Assembly: GCF_900110205.1 (NCBI RefSeq)
Contig: NZ_FOCV01000022.1
Span: 56,486 to 120,485 of the forward strand
DNA: 64,000 nt
Origin: Rhizobium tibeticum
GTDB lineage: Bacteria; Pseudomonadota; Alphaproteobacteria; Rhizobiales; Rhizobiaceae
Direction of reading: 5' to 3'
Part shown: in pieces, positions 7,498 through 16,514 of the stretch
Layout of the letters: the number at the start of each line of letters is the position of its first letter
Position numbering within the stretch: position 1 is the stretch's first letter
Notes under the pieces: generated by a model
What the model was told of the DNA's origin: nothing
What the model saw: only the letters and a program-made list of their open reading frames with translations
Database searches by the model: none
Position numbers and translations under genes: made by a program

Positions 7498-8169
7498 CTA
7501 TTTGACGGCGAGCCATATGACGTGACGCGCGCCACCGCGCTTGCCGTTGGCGCGCGTGTTGACCGCCTCGACGGCAAAGCCGCATTCGCCAAGCCGCCGG
7601 GTGAAACCGGCGTCCGGCCCTGATGACCAGACCGCGAGAACGCCGCCGGGTCGCAGGGCATCGCGCGCAGCGCGCAGACCCGCAAAATCGTAGAGGCGAT
7701 CATTGGAGCGGCGCGTCAGGCCATCAGGCCCATTGTCGACGTCAAGCAGGATGGCGTCGAATTGCGTTTTGCTTCGCCGTACCAGTTCGCCAACATCGCC
7801 CTGGTGAATGGCGACGCGTGGATCGTCGAGGCAACCCTGAAATACCTCTGACATTGGGCCGCGTGCCCATCGCACCACCGCCGGTACGAGTTCGGCAACG
7901 ATGATCGATGCATCCTGCGGCAAAACGGAAAGGGCAGCACGCAAGGTGAAACCCATTCCGAGACCACCGATCAGCACGTTCGGACGCGCACACCCCTTGA
8001 TCTTTTCACGGGAAAGCGTCGCGAGCGCCTCCTCGGAGCCGCTCAGTCGGCTGTTCATCAGCTCGTTCGAGCCCAGCATGATCGAGAAGTTGCTGCCTCG
8101 CTGCTTGAGGCGCAATTCGCCGCTTTCTCCGGGAATGGGGGCGGAATCAAGTTGAATCCAGGGGAGCAT
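7498..8169 (-). CDS. Spermidine-synthase-like class I methyltransferase-fold protein
   Basis: 223 aa. The nucleotide-binding motif is NVLIGGLGMGFTLRAAL, followed by the acidic strand ASIIVAELVP and the active-site-like strand DAILLDVDNGPDGL, as in SpeE-like proteins, but it is shorter than true spermidine synthase (about 280 aa) and the N-terminal beta domain is reduced. It may be an aminopropyltransferase relative or a methyltransferase. It is convergent with the aldolase gene, only 1 base between their stops, and is transcribed alone. Confidence 0.75.
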   Translation of the reverse strand: MLPWIQLDSAPIPGESGELRLKQRGSNFSIMLGSNELMNSRLSGSEEALATLSREKIKGCARPNVLIGGLGMGFTLRAALSVLPQDASIIVAELVPAVVRWARGPMSEVFQGCLDDPRVAIHQGDVGELVRRSKTQFDAILLDVDNGPDGLTRRSNDRLYDFAGLRAARDALRPGGVLAVWSSGPDAGFTRRLGECGFAVEAVNTRANGKRGGARHVIWLAVK

Positions 8170-8264
8170 GTCTGTCGTGCCTCGCGTTGCGCGGTTCCCC
8201 TAGCACAGAAATGGCAGACCCGCGAACCTGGAAGCAGGCTCGCGGGTGGCTGCAAGGGTTTCTT

Positions 8265-8546
8265 TCAGTACCTCTCAAGGCAAGCTTGGCTGTTGCCTTG
8301 GACCCCACGGCGCTGTGGCGGGCATCGCGTCCATTGTATATTGCCTGACCCCGTCGTACTGCCGGTCTGGAACGTGTCGAACGGTATCGCGAATCCACCG
8401 CTCGGTGCCTCGTCTTCGCGGGAAGTCCCGAGCGGCGGCGAACCGTCGAAGCGGCCGCTGCTGTCCATGCCCATATTCGCTTGCGCAAAGGCCGAACCGG
8501 CGAAACTGAGGACGAGGACTGAAGTCACTGCGATAAGCCTGCGCAT
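8265..8546 (-). CDS. Small exported protein, unknown function
   Basis: 93 aa with a clear signal peptide (MRRLIAVTSVLVLSFAGSAFA, then QANMGMD); the mature part is about 72 residues, Gly/Ser/Pro-rich, with two cysteines near the end that could pair in the periplasm. The ATG at 8546 has AAGGGA upstream; the open frame extends 9 codons further without support. It is monocistronic, between a spermidine-synthase-like gene and acyP. No family recognised. Confidence 0.65.
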   Translation of the reverse strand: MRRLIAVTSVLVLSFAGSAFAQANMGMDSSGRFDGSPPLGTSREDEAPSGGFAIPFDTFQTGSTTGSGNIQWTRCPPQRRGVQGNSQACLERY

Positions 8547-8747
8547 GATCGAGATCCCTTCACGTTGATGCAATTGTGAGTATAGCGCGCCGTTTGATTT
8601 GCGCCAGCGGCTCGAGGGGGATATGGCGTTGAAATCGCGCGATATCTGGGTGACGCCTGGCGATTGCCATATGCTGCGGGACAGACCGTGCTTGAATTCT
8701 CTCCCAGTGTTCCAGATTGCCTACAAGGCACGCGAATGGAGGCGAGC

Positions 8748-9032
8748 ATGGGGAAGGATCGGAAGGCAGTGTTGGTGCGGATATCCGGTCGGGTCCAGGG
8801 CGTCAGTTTTCGCGTTTGGACACGCGCCCGGGCTGAACAGCTCGGTCTGGTGGGCTGGGTCCGCAACGACTATGATGGATCCGTGAAAGCGCTCATCGCC
8901 GGCCCGGAGACGGCTGTCTCGGCGATGTTGAAGGAATTCTGGAAAGGACCGCCAGGCGCGTCGGTCGTTGCTGTCGAAGTGGAAGTGGCATCTCCTGTGG
9001 CCATACCCTCCGGGTTCCAGATCACAGCGTAG
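8748..9032 (+). CDS. acyP: Acylphosphatase
   Basis: 94 aa, the normal size. The catalytic Arg lies in the signature GRVQGVSFR and the catalytic Asn in VGWVRNDYDGSVKA. It hydrolyses the carboxyl-phosphate bond of acylphosphates in the cytosol. The ATG at 8748 has GGAGG at 5 bases; another in-frame ATG lies at 8736. It stands alone. Confidence 0.93.
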   Translation: MGKDRKAVLVRISGRVQGVSFRVWTRARAEQLGLVGWVRNDYDGSVKALIAGPETAVSAMLKEFWKGPPGASVVAVEVEVASPVAIPSGFQITA

Positions 9033-9463
9033 CGACGCCGACTGAAGGCGAAGAGAATGTACCTGCGAATGGGCCAGGTGCCCCCTTGATGAGCGAGGAA
9101 AGCCGTCTGCGCGCCTGAGGCATTGTTGCACTCTTCCAACAGTCGCGACTTAGCGAGAGCTCAAAATTACAGCAGTCGTCTCCACTCTCCCTGGAGGCGA
9201 ATCATCAAAACGCGCTCGCCATGCGCGGCGGCATGGCTCTAACGTATTGGAGGCACGTCGAGATGTGGTTCTCCAGTGCGTCCGCGGTCTTTACCGCTTC
9301 CTTCCATCTGACATCGAACGGCGCGGGCCCGCCTTACCGACCCGCGATCCACGAACAATTGGCAGTGGAGAACGGGTGGACGCGTGACGCGGGCCGCACA
9401 TTCGTTGCTACACTTGCGTTGCTGGAGACTCAGCAAGGTCTCTAAAAACTGAAGAGTGTGACC
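9033..9463. other. Non-coding gap, nothing recognised
   Basis: About 430 bases between acyP and the nuclease gene. A 74-codon open frame at 9221-9445 has no ribosome site or recognisable protein features. The promoter of the nuclease-ATPase operon must lie here, but no clear -35/-10 pair stands out. Confidence 0.4.
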
Positions 9464-10705
9464 ATGTCCTCATTTCGTTTCATCCATGCTGCCGATCTAC
9501 ATCTCGGGAGCCCTATGCTGGGATTGGCGTCGAAGGATGCAGATGTTGCTGCCCAGTTCATTGAGGCGACTAGGAACGCTCTCTCTACGCTCGTCAACAG
9601 GGCGATTGACCTGGCCGTCGACTTCATCGTCATCGCGGGCGACATTTACGACGGCGACTGGAAGGACAACAAAATAGGCTTGTTCTTCAACCGAGAAATG
9701 GCACGGCTCCAACGAGCGGGAATTCCCGTCTATCTTCTGCGCGGAAACCATGATGCGGTGAGCGTCGTCACGAAAACGATCACACTTCCCGACAACGTTT
9801 TTGAGTTTCCGACAAATCGTCCAGGGACATTCCGCATCGATCGCCTCAAGGTCGCGTTGCATGGACAAGGCTTCGTCGAGCGATCAGCTACCGAGAACCT
9901 TGCGATCGGATACCCGCGGCGAGAACAAGGGTGGTTTAATATAGGCGTGCTCCACACCTCTCTTTCGGGACGAGAACCGCATGCCCCGTATGCTCCCTGT
10001 TCTGTCGACGATCTCCGCTCACGTGGTTACGATTACTGGGCGCTCGGGCACGTTCATCAATTCGAGGAAGTTTCTGCCGATCCGCCGGTCATCTTTCCGG
10101 GAAATCTTCAGGGGCGCAGCGTTCGAGAGGTCGGTGCGAAAGGCGCGGTGCTCGTGACTGTCGGAGACAGTCACGTGGAATACGAGCGGATCATCGTTGA
10201 CGGTGCGCGCTTCTGCGAAGTGAAGGCAATGCTCGAACCGCATCACAGCATGATCGATATCCTGCAGATGGTGGAGCGAGCTGGTAGAACCTGCGCAGAC
10301 GAAGGCGAGGGAAGGCCGCTTGCAGTTCGCGTCCGATTGAGTGGTCACTCTGAGCTGCAGAGCAATTTTGTCGTCAATCGGCATCAGTGGCGGGATGAGA
10401 TCCAGGCCTCGCTTCATCGTGCGCACGAAAACATCTGGCTTGAAAAACTAGAAGTCCGGCTTTCGACAGGGCTCCAAGACAAACCGAGCGGCGATGCACA
10501 TGCTGGACTGGATCTCAGAGAGCTCGTCAAGCTTTCAGACGACGGGAAGGAACTCCTGCTCGAGGCGCAAGCCCTGATATCCTCGATCGCAGTTAAGCTG
10601 CCAGGCGGAGCCGCTGCAGATGAATCGCCGTTGGAAGTGAGTGCCGAGGCACTGCTCGAGGAGGCGAAGCAATTGCTTTTCGCCCGCACTGAGATGGGTC
10701 TGTGA
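9464..10705 (+). CDS. YhaO/SbcD-like metallophosphoesterase (DNA repair exonuclease family)
   Basis: 413 aa. The calcineurin-type metal motifs are all present: D-x-H in FIHAADLHLGSP, GD in VIAGDIYDGDW, LLRGNHDAV, the His in GVLHTSL and GHVH in YDYWALGHVHQF. After the catalytic domain comes a capping/C-terminal region of about 180 residues. GTG at 9458 is an alternative start. The ATG of the giant ATPase follows the stop directly, giving the classic SbcD/Mre11 plus Rad50-like layout as in B. subtilis yhaO-yhaN. Expected role: ATP-controlled nuclease acting on DNA ends. Confidence 0.9.
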   Translation: MSSFRFIHAADLHLGSPMLGLASKDADVAAQFIEATRNALSTLVNRAIDLAVDFIVIAGDIYDGDWKDNKIGLFFNREMARLQRAGIPVYLLRGNHDAVSVVTKTITLPDNVFEFPTNRPGTFRIDRLKVALHGQGFVERSATENLAIGYPRREQGWFNIGVLHTSLSGREPHAPYAPCSVDDLRSRGYDYWALGHVHQFEEVSADPPVIFPGNLQGRSVREVGAKGAVLVTVGDSHVEYERIIVDGARFCEVKAMLEPHHSMIDILQMVERAGRTCADEGEGRPLAVRVRLSGHSELQSNFVVNRHQWRDEIQASLHRAHENIWLEKLEVRLSTGLQDKPSGDAHAGLDLRELVKLSDDGKELLLEAQALISSIAVKLPGGAAADESPLEVSAEALLEEAKQLLFARTEMGL

Positions 10706-13700
10706 ATGCGGTTCGATACACTCGACATCATCCGATACGGATCCCTGACCAACAAGGTTCTTCCTTTTCGGCGGAACGCGTCGCTGCATCTGATTTTTGG
10801 ACCGAACGAGGCGGGAAAGTCCTCTGCGCTCCGCTCGATGTCGGATTTGCTCTTCGGCTTCCCGCATGTTGCAAGGGACGACCATCTTCATGACGCGACG
10901 ACCCTTCGTGTCGGAGCTTCGCTCTCGTCTCGCAACGGCAGCGAACTCACCTTCCGTCGTCGACGCGGTCGAAAGAATACGCTTCTCGATAACTCCGATG
11001 ATGAGCGCTCGCTCCCCGAGGATGCACTGCAGCCATTTCTGGGCCCCGTGGACAGAACCGTGTTTGAAAGAGCATTCGGCTTGGACCCGGATCGCCTCCG
11101 AGCCGGTGGTGTGGAGATGCTCGAGCATGACGGAGAGATTGGAAGTTTACTGTTCTCGGCGGCTTCCGGGCTGACGGGATTGAGCAGTCTGAGACTGTCT
11201 CTCGATGCTGAAGCCGAAAATATCTTCGCTCAGCGACGGTCCAAGGAGCGACTGTTCTACCAGGCGTTGGACAGGCATGATGATGCTCGCAAACTTGAGA
11301 AGTTGCATGAGCTTCGCGCGGGCGACTGGAAAAAGCTGATAGAAGAGGCAACCCACCTGGAAAGGGACCTCGCCGAAGTCCATGCTCGACGGACGCAAGT
11401 CAAATTGGACCTGCACGCACTGACACTGCGACGCTCGCTCGAACCGCTGCTGCGAGAAATCGATCTCGACGTCAATGACTTGGAAGGGTTTTCTGATCTG
11501 GAGCATGTGCCAGCCAGCGCGGAACCGAAGCTGGACGCTGCGCTCGCATCTCATCAGGAGGCTCAGAAAACCGTTACGTCCGTACAGGAGGAAGTGTCAC
11601 GGTTGGTGGATGCGCTCGCGGTAAGCACGGTGAATGACGAGATCCGTGAAGCTGCCGCGCGTATCCGACAGCTCTACGCGGATAAGGGTATCTACCTCAA
11701 GGCGAGGGAAGATTTGCCGCGCGTCATCGCTGAGGCTCAGGAATTCGAAGCTAGACTTGGCCAATTGGGCAAGCGGTTGGGTATCGACACAAACGATAAG
11801 TCGTTGGCTGACCAGCAGCCTACGGACGCAAGTCTCGCGCTACTGAGAGCGCTCACGATGGAAGGTCGAGAACTGAGCCGATCGCTCACCACCTTGGAGA
11901 AGCAGCTCATTGAAGAAACCCAATATCTGAATGAGTTGGAGAGAAACCAGCGCCTCGGCTCCTCGATCGACACGAAATTCTTCACCGAGCGCCTGGTGGC
12001 AATTCAGCCCACCTTAGTGGAGATCGACAAGATCGATTTGCTGACCGTGAAGCTCGCCCGCACGACGGCGGACCTTTCAGAGGCGACGGCTCGGCTCGTT
12101 CCCAGCGTCGACGACCTCGATGCGGTATTAGCCGCCCCGTTGCCTGACCTGAATGCGTTGACGGAATTGCGGAAGCTGGAGGATGAAGCTGCGACAGGCG
12201 TCCGCGATGCCACATCACGTTTGAATTCGGTCCGGAGCGAGCGGCAAAACATCATCCGCGAAATAGACGGGCTGGAGGGAGCGGAGAACTTGGTTACGAG
12301 GAGCGACATCCTCAATTCGCGAAGTTCAAGGCAAATTCTCTGGGACAAATACCGGGACGCTCCAACTGCGGGCGCGGGCTTTGCAGTGCAAGCTGCAATG
12401 AACGAGAGTGACAGGCTCGCTGATCTAGCGTTTGCAGGAGCAGAGCGCGTTGCTCGCCACAGTCAGCTTAAGGCACAGCTGGCCGAGAAGACTCATCTCG
12501 TGGACGATGCGGTTCAGGCGGAAGCCATCGCACAAGAGGCACATCGTCAAACCCAATCCAAACTCGCGCAGCTATTCCTCGATGTGCCCGTCTCACCCAC
12601 AACGACGGGGCAGATGATTGAGTGGCGTCGCTCCATGACGGAGCTGGAAAGGCAACGCCACACACTGTTGGAGTTGCAAGACGACGTCACGAAGCTTCGA
12701 CTGGCCGAGCAGCGGATTTTGCCCGCGCTGGCATCTATTTGCGATGAGGCTGGTTTCGAAGGGGCAGGAAATCTCCCCGCCGTTGCCTTGGGCCGTGCGC
12801 TGGATCGGCACCTCAGCAAGCTGGCGGAGCTTTGGCAGCAAGGACGCACGTCAGAAATCAGGCGCTCCGCGGCGATTGACAAGATCAATGACCTGGATGA
12901 GCAAAAGCGCAGAGCTAGGCTTTCGATCGAGCAATGGCAGAGCACACTCTCTGATGCAGCCGCCTTGTTAAAGGTACCTTTTAACGCGACGATTGAAATG
13001 ATTGAAGCCGCTTTGGAAGTCTGGCGCGAGGTTCCGGAAATCGTTGCGCAGCGGAACAATCGCCAACGGCGGGTCGACGGGATGAAGCGAGACATCGCTG
13101 CATTCGAGGCGACCGCGGCTAAGCTCGTCAGGAGTACCGCTCCGGACCTCGCAGGCCTTTCTGTCGATGCGGCCGCCGACATATTGCAGGAGCGCGCGCA
13201 GGACGCGGAGGCTTCCTATCGACATCGACGTGCAACAGAAGAACAGCTCACGCAGGCGAAAGCACGTTACGAACGGTGTTTCGCCGCCCTGCAAGATGCG
13301 AAAGAACACCTTCAAGACATTTCCTCAGGGTTGCCTGACGCTGAAAATCCCATCGAGTTGCGCCTCCGTCTAAAGCGACGCAATGAAGCTCTCGAGAGGC
13401 TTTCTTCAAGCCGCAGGCGCTTCGCCGAAAACGCGGAGGGGCAATCTGAAGACGCGGTTCGAGCGTCGTTGACAGATTTCGACCGCACAAAAGCAGGATT
13501 GGAAATCGAACGTCTGCAGAAGGCCGATGCCAACCATTTCGAGGAGTACGGTGAGCTCTCCGCGCGGCTGGCCGAAAACGCGCGGCAGCGCCGTGAGCTG
13601 GAAACGGGAAAGACCGCTGAGCACGCCGTGTTCGAGCGCCTTTCGGCCGAAGAAGAGGCGAAGGAACTTGCTCGCCAATGGGTCGTGCTAAAGCTTGCGG

Positions 13701-14155
13701 CACGCGTGTTGGGTAGTTCGATCGAGGCCTTTCGTGAAACGCAAACCGACCCTGTCATGAATAGGGCAAGCCTCGCGTTTTCGATGCTCACCGGCGGGGG
13801 ATTCAGCCGGCTGGTTCAGGAGTATGGCGAAAACGATGTGCTTCATCTCATGGCGGAGCGTCCGACGGGAGAGCGGGTGCCGGTGAAAGGTGGATTGAGT
13901 GAGGGTACCGGTGATCAGCTCTATCTTGCGCTTCGCCTGGCCTTTCTCGAGGATTATTGCCTGAAGAACGAGCCAATCCCGCTGATCGCTGATGATATTT
14001 TCCAGACTTTCGACGATGACCGCACCGCGGCTGGATTGAAGGCGTTGGCGTCTACCTCCAAAACATTCCAGACAATATTGTTCACGCACCAGCGGAGCGT
14101 AGTCGAGATTGCACGGCGGGAATTGGGCGAGGGTCTTGATCTCATCGCCATGTGA
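10706..14155 (+). CDS. YhaN-like SMC/Rad50-type AAA ATPase
   Basis: 1149 aa. The N-terminal Walker A is at 32-40 (GPNEAGKSS), inside a YhaN AAA domain. Long charged coiled-coil stretches fill about residues 180-1000. The ABC-like signature (GGLSEGTGDQLYLALRL) and Walker B (PLIADDIFQTFDDD) sit close to the C-terminus, so head halves come together as in Rad50. There is no obvious CxxC zinc hook. It is fused head-to-tail with the metallophosphoesterase gene (stop at 10703-10705, ATG at 10706), so the pair is translationally coupled. A repair role is inferred; defence against foreign DNA is possible. Confidence 0.92.
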   Translation: MRFDTLDIIRYGSLTNKVLPFRRNASLHLIFGPNEAGKSSALRSMSDLLFGFPHVARDDHLHDATTLRVGASLSSRNGSELTFRRRRGRKNTLLDNSDDERSLPEDALQPFLGPVDRTVFERAFGLDPDRLRAGGVEMLEHDGEIGSLLFSAASGLTGLSSLRLSLDAEAENIFAQRRSKERLFYQALDRHDDARKLEKLHELRAGDWKKLIEEATHLERDLAEVHARRTQVKLDLHALTLRRSLEPLLREIDLDVNDLEGFSDLEHVPASAEPKLDAALASHQEAQKTVTSVQEEVSRLVDALAVSTVNDEIREAAARIRQLYADKGIYLKAREDLPRVIAEAQEFEARLGQLGKRLGIDTNDKSLADQQPTDASLALLRALTMEGRELSRSLTTLEKQLIEETQYLNELERNQRLGSSIDTKFFTERLVAIQPTLVEIDKIDLLTVKLARTTADLSEATARLVPSVDDLDAVLAAPLPDLNALTELRKLEDEAATGVRDATSRLNSVRSERQNIIREIDGLEGAENLVTRSDILNSRSSRQILWDKYRDAPTAGAGFAVQAAMNESDRLADLAFAGAERVARHSQLKAQLAEKTHLVDDAVQAEAIAQEAHRQTQSKLAQLFLDVPVSPTTTGQMIEWRRSMTELERQRHTLLELQDDVTKLRLAEQRILPALASICDEAGFEGAGNLPAVALGRALDRHLSKLAELWQQGRTSEIRRSAAIDKINDLDEQKRRARLSIEQWQSTLSDAAALLKVPFNATIEMIEAALEVWREVPEIVAQRNNRQRRVDGMKRDIAAFEATAAKLVRSTAPDLAGLSVDAAADILQERAQDAEASYRHRRATEEQLTQAKARYERCFAALQDAKEHLQDISSGLPDAENPIELRLRLKRRNEALERLSSSRRRFAENAEGQSEDAVRASLTDFDRTKAGLEIERLQKADANHFEEYGELSARLAENARQRRELETGKTAEHAVFERLSAEEEAKELARQWVVLKLAARVLGSSIEAFRETQTDPVMNRASLAFSMLTGGGFSRLVQEYGENDVLHLMAERPTGERVPVKGGLSEGTGDQLYLALRLAFLEDYCLKNEPIPLIADDIFQTFDDDRTAAGLKALASTSKTFQTILFTHQRSVVEIARRELGEGLDLIAM

Positions 14156-14266
14156 GGGCAGGCGTCGTGGCGTCCCAAAACTTGGATCAATGCGAAGCGT
14201 TCTAGCGCTCGCCATCTGCACTGAGGCACCGAGCGCTGGAATACGGCAGCTTTGGATTTGTTCTGT

Positions 14267-14286
14267 GCCCCGCGAAACCGCGGGGC
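14267..14286. terminator. GC-rich hairpin between convergent genes
   Basis: GCCCCGCG-AAAC-CGCGGGGC is a perfect 8-bp all-GC stem in the 170-bp gap between the YhaN-like gene and the minus-strand stress-protein gene. It has no U-tract. Confidence 0.55.
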
Positions 14287-14325
14287 CAGAGAGAAGACGA
14301 CCGAAGCTAGGTGAACGCTTCTTCG

Positions 14326-14940
14326 TCAGTGCGATGGCGGAGGAGCAACCTCGTCCTCGGACGGGGCAGGCGTGTCGACCTCGTCAATCGGCGATTGGTA
14401 ACGGTAGGAGCGAACACGAGGGGTTGACCTCTCCAGGTCGCGGCGGTTGGGAGCGCCACGCTCGGCAAGGTCGGTTGTTTCGCGATCGGTGTCGGGAGCA
14501 GGGGCGAGGGCGTCTTCCGAGAAGGTAGAGACTGCTCGACCGCCATCCCAGCCTTCATCACGCCACAGGTCTGCACGCTCGTCCATGTCGATGCTGCCTT
14601 CGTCATCAAGGATGTCGTGGGCGCTTTCATAGCTCTGATCATCGACCTGAACCGATACGAGGAAGCCACCTCGGCGCAGTCCTTCGGCATAAGCGGCGCG
14701 ATCTTCGTCCGGGAAAAACCAGTCGGCGAGGCCCGCCCAGAAGCCGCTATGATCGGATCGGGCGACATCGCCTTCCGTTTCGTATCCGGGCATGAAACGA
14801 ATGCGCTCGTTGGGCATGCCGATGTCCTCCAATCTCCTGATCGCACTCTCGGCCTTGCTGCGGTCATCGAAGAACGCGCTTAAGGTGCAGAGAGTTTTGC
14901 TGGCAAAACTGCCTGATGCTTCGTTGTGAATGCTGGTCAT
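14326..14940 (-). CDS. YflT/general-stress-17M-like domain protein with acidic tail
   Basis: 204 aa. Residues about 15-110 resemble the heat-induced stress protein YflT domain (SAFFDDRSKAESAIRRLEDI, then FWAGLADWFFPDEDRAAYAEGL and RRGGFLVSVQV). The C-terminal 90 residues are a low-complexity Asp/Glu/Arg/Pro tail. The ATG at 14940 is fixed by GGAGG 8 bases upstream; the frame runs open to 15693 but that part is antisense to the esterase gene. No signal peptide. A stress-related role is inferred from the domain only. Confidence 0.72.
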   Translation of the reverse strand: MTSIHNEASGSFASKTLCTLSAFFDDRSKAESAIRRLEDIGMPNERIRFMPGYETEGDVARSDHSGFWAGLADWFFPDEDRAAYAEGLRRGGFLVSVQVDDQSYESAHDILDDEGSIDMDERADLWRDEGWDGGRAVSTFSEDALAPAPDTDRETTDLAERGAPNRRDLERSTPRVRSYRYQSPIDEVDTPAPSEDEVAPPPSH

Positions 14941-15217
14941 GTTTTTTCCTCCGCGAACTAGGGATCGGCGACACGCCATCTGCGGTGAAAACCTCGTCGA
15001 ACGAAATCTGTTCCTCCGCCATGGTCCTGATGATCGATTTAGGAGCATAGGCAAGACCGAAGGCCCACCTGAGCGAGGAGGACGACCCGGCTGCGCGCAT
15101 GGAAGGGTTGTCCGTTTTAGTCTTCCGCGTTTGCCGCTGATCCAATAGCGTAACCTGTCTATCGGTGGCGGCGTCCCTGCCGCGGAGCATCGATGACGTC
15201 GATCGAGGACGTTACCG

Positions 15218-16231
15218 ATGCCATTCAAATTGCCGAGATCATTTTCAAGACTGCTGAAATCGCAGAAGGCGTTTCGCAAGCTGGTTGCAAAGGCGCTACG
15301 CACACCGACCCGCACAGCATCCAGGAAAACAAAAAGGCCAGCCGCTACCAAGCCTGCACTCAGTGAAGTGTCTGGCTTCGGTAGCAATCCTGGACGGCTG
15401 ACAATGAAGGTCTTCGTGCCAAGCAAATTGCCCGTAAAGCCGCCGTTGGTCGTAGTGCTCCATGGATGCAGACAGACGCCGGAAAGCTTCGACACCGGAA
15501 GTGGCTTTTCCAAACTTGCGACGCAGCGTGGTTTTGTTCTCCTGTATCCGGAACAAAGAGAAGCGAACAATTCGCAGCGGTGCTTCAACTGGTTTCGGCC
15601 AAGCGCGATTGCGCGAGATCGGGGCGAACTCATGTCCATTCGCCAGATGATCGAACACGCATGCGCTCGGCATCGAATTGGTCGATCCCGCATCTATATT
15701 GCGGGCCTTTCTGCCGGCGGCGCGATGACTTCGGCGCTTGTCGCCACCTATCCGGATCTTTTTGCTGGCGCTGCCATCTTTGCCGGGATGCCGTTCGGCG
15801 CGGCAAGAGACGCAATGTCGGCTATCGGCAGCATGAGGTCCGGCGTCTCACGGCGAGAGCCTCGTGAATGGGGCGATCTGGTGCGCGGTGTCTCGCCTGC
15901 TGCAAGAGGTTGGCCGTCGATTTCGATATGGCACGGAACGGCGGACGGCGTCGTCAACCCGGTCAACGCGATGGCCTCGATTTCGCAATGGCTAGAGGTA
16001 ACGGGTTTGGAGGAACCCGCCGGGCGAATAAGGCAGATGTCGTGGGGCACGCTCAAGCAATGGAAGAGCGGAGATCGACTGCAACTGTCGTTCTATTCGG
16101 TTCGTGGCCTTGGCCATGGGCTGCCAAGGCGGTTCTCGAGTCAAAAGCAGAGGGTGGCTGATCCTTACGTGTTGCAGTCCGAACTTTCCGGTCCGCTGGA
16201 GCTCATGCGTGCGTGGGGACTAAAGCTATAG
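15218..16231 (+). CDS. PHB-depolymerase-family esterase (alpha/beta hydrolase)
   Basis: 337 aa. A basic Lys/Arg-rich N-terminus of about 50 residues precedes the hydrolase fold: oxyanion-hole VVVLHGCRQTPESF, nucleophile Ser in IYIAGLSAGGAMTSAL, Asp region ISIWHGTADGVV, and catalytic His in RGLGHGLPRR. This layout matches the esterase_phb family common in rhizobia. There is no typical signal peptide; the basic N-terminus may bind polymer or nucleic acid. GAGGA lies upstream of the ATG at 15218. It could act on polyhydroxybutyrate or on feruloyl/acetyl esters. Confidence 0.85.
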   Translation: MPFKLPRSFSRLLKSQKAFRKLVAKALRTPTRTASRKTKRPAATKPALSEVSGFGSNPGRLTMKVFVPSKLPVKPPLVVVLHGCRQTPESFDTGSGFSKLATQRGFVLLYPEQREANNSQRCFNWFRPSAIARDRGELMSIRQMIEHACARHRIGRSRIYIAGLSAGGAMTSALVATYPDLFAGAAIFAGMPFGAARDAMSAIGSMRSGVSRREPREWGDLVRGVSPAARGWPSISIWHGTADGVVNPVNAMASISQWLEVTGLEEPAGRIRQMSWGTLKQWKSGDRLQLSFYSVRGLGHGLPRRFSSQKQRVADPYVLQSELSGPLELMRAWGLKL

Positions 16232-16514
16232 AAACCCGCGCCCAATTGCCGTGTCGGGCGTTTTGCCGACATGGTGGAGGCGGCATTGGAAGACGTCGCG
16301 GTGCTCGCAATTAGAAAGAGAGACGGTTTCGAAACATGCGCTGCGGTATTTGGTTCCTAGTCGTATCTGCGATAACGTCTGCGCGCGAGGGGATGCCGGA
16401 TCGCAGCGCTGGCCTTCTCCCTGGGGACGGAGTTCAACGTCGCTAGCCTGTGATGGGGTATCGCGCATATGCACATGTGAGTATGCAGGCAGAGCGTTGG
16501 TCAAGGAGGGACTT

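Noticed and set aside
9221..9445. 74-codon frame upstream of the nuclease gene
   Set aside because: No ribosome site and no recognisable protein character.
14941..15693. Long minus-strand extension of the stress-protein frame
   Set aside because: It overlaps the esterase gene in antisense; GGAGG before 14940 marks the true start.
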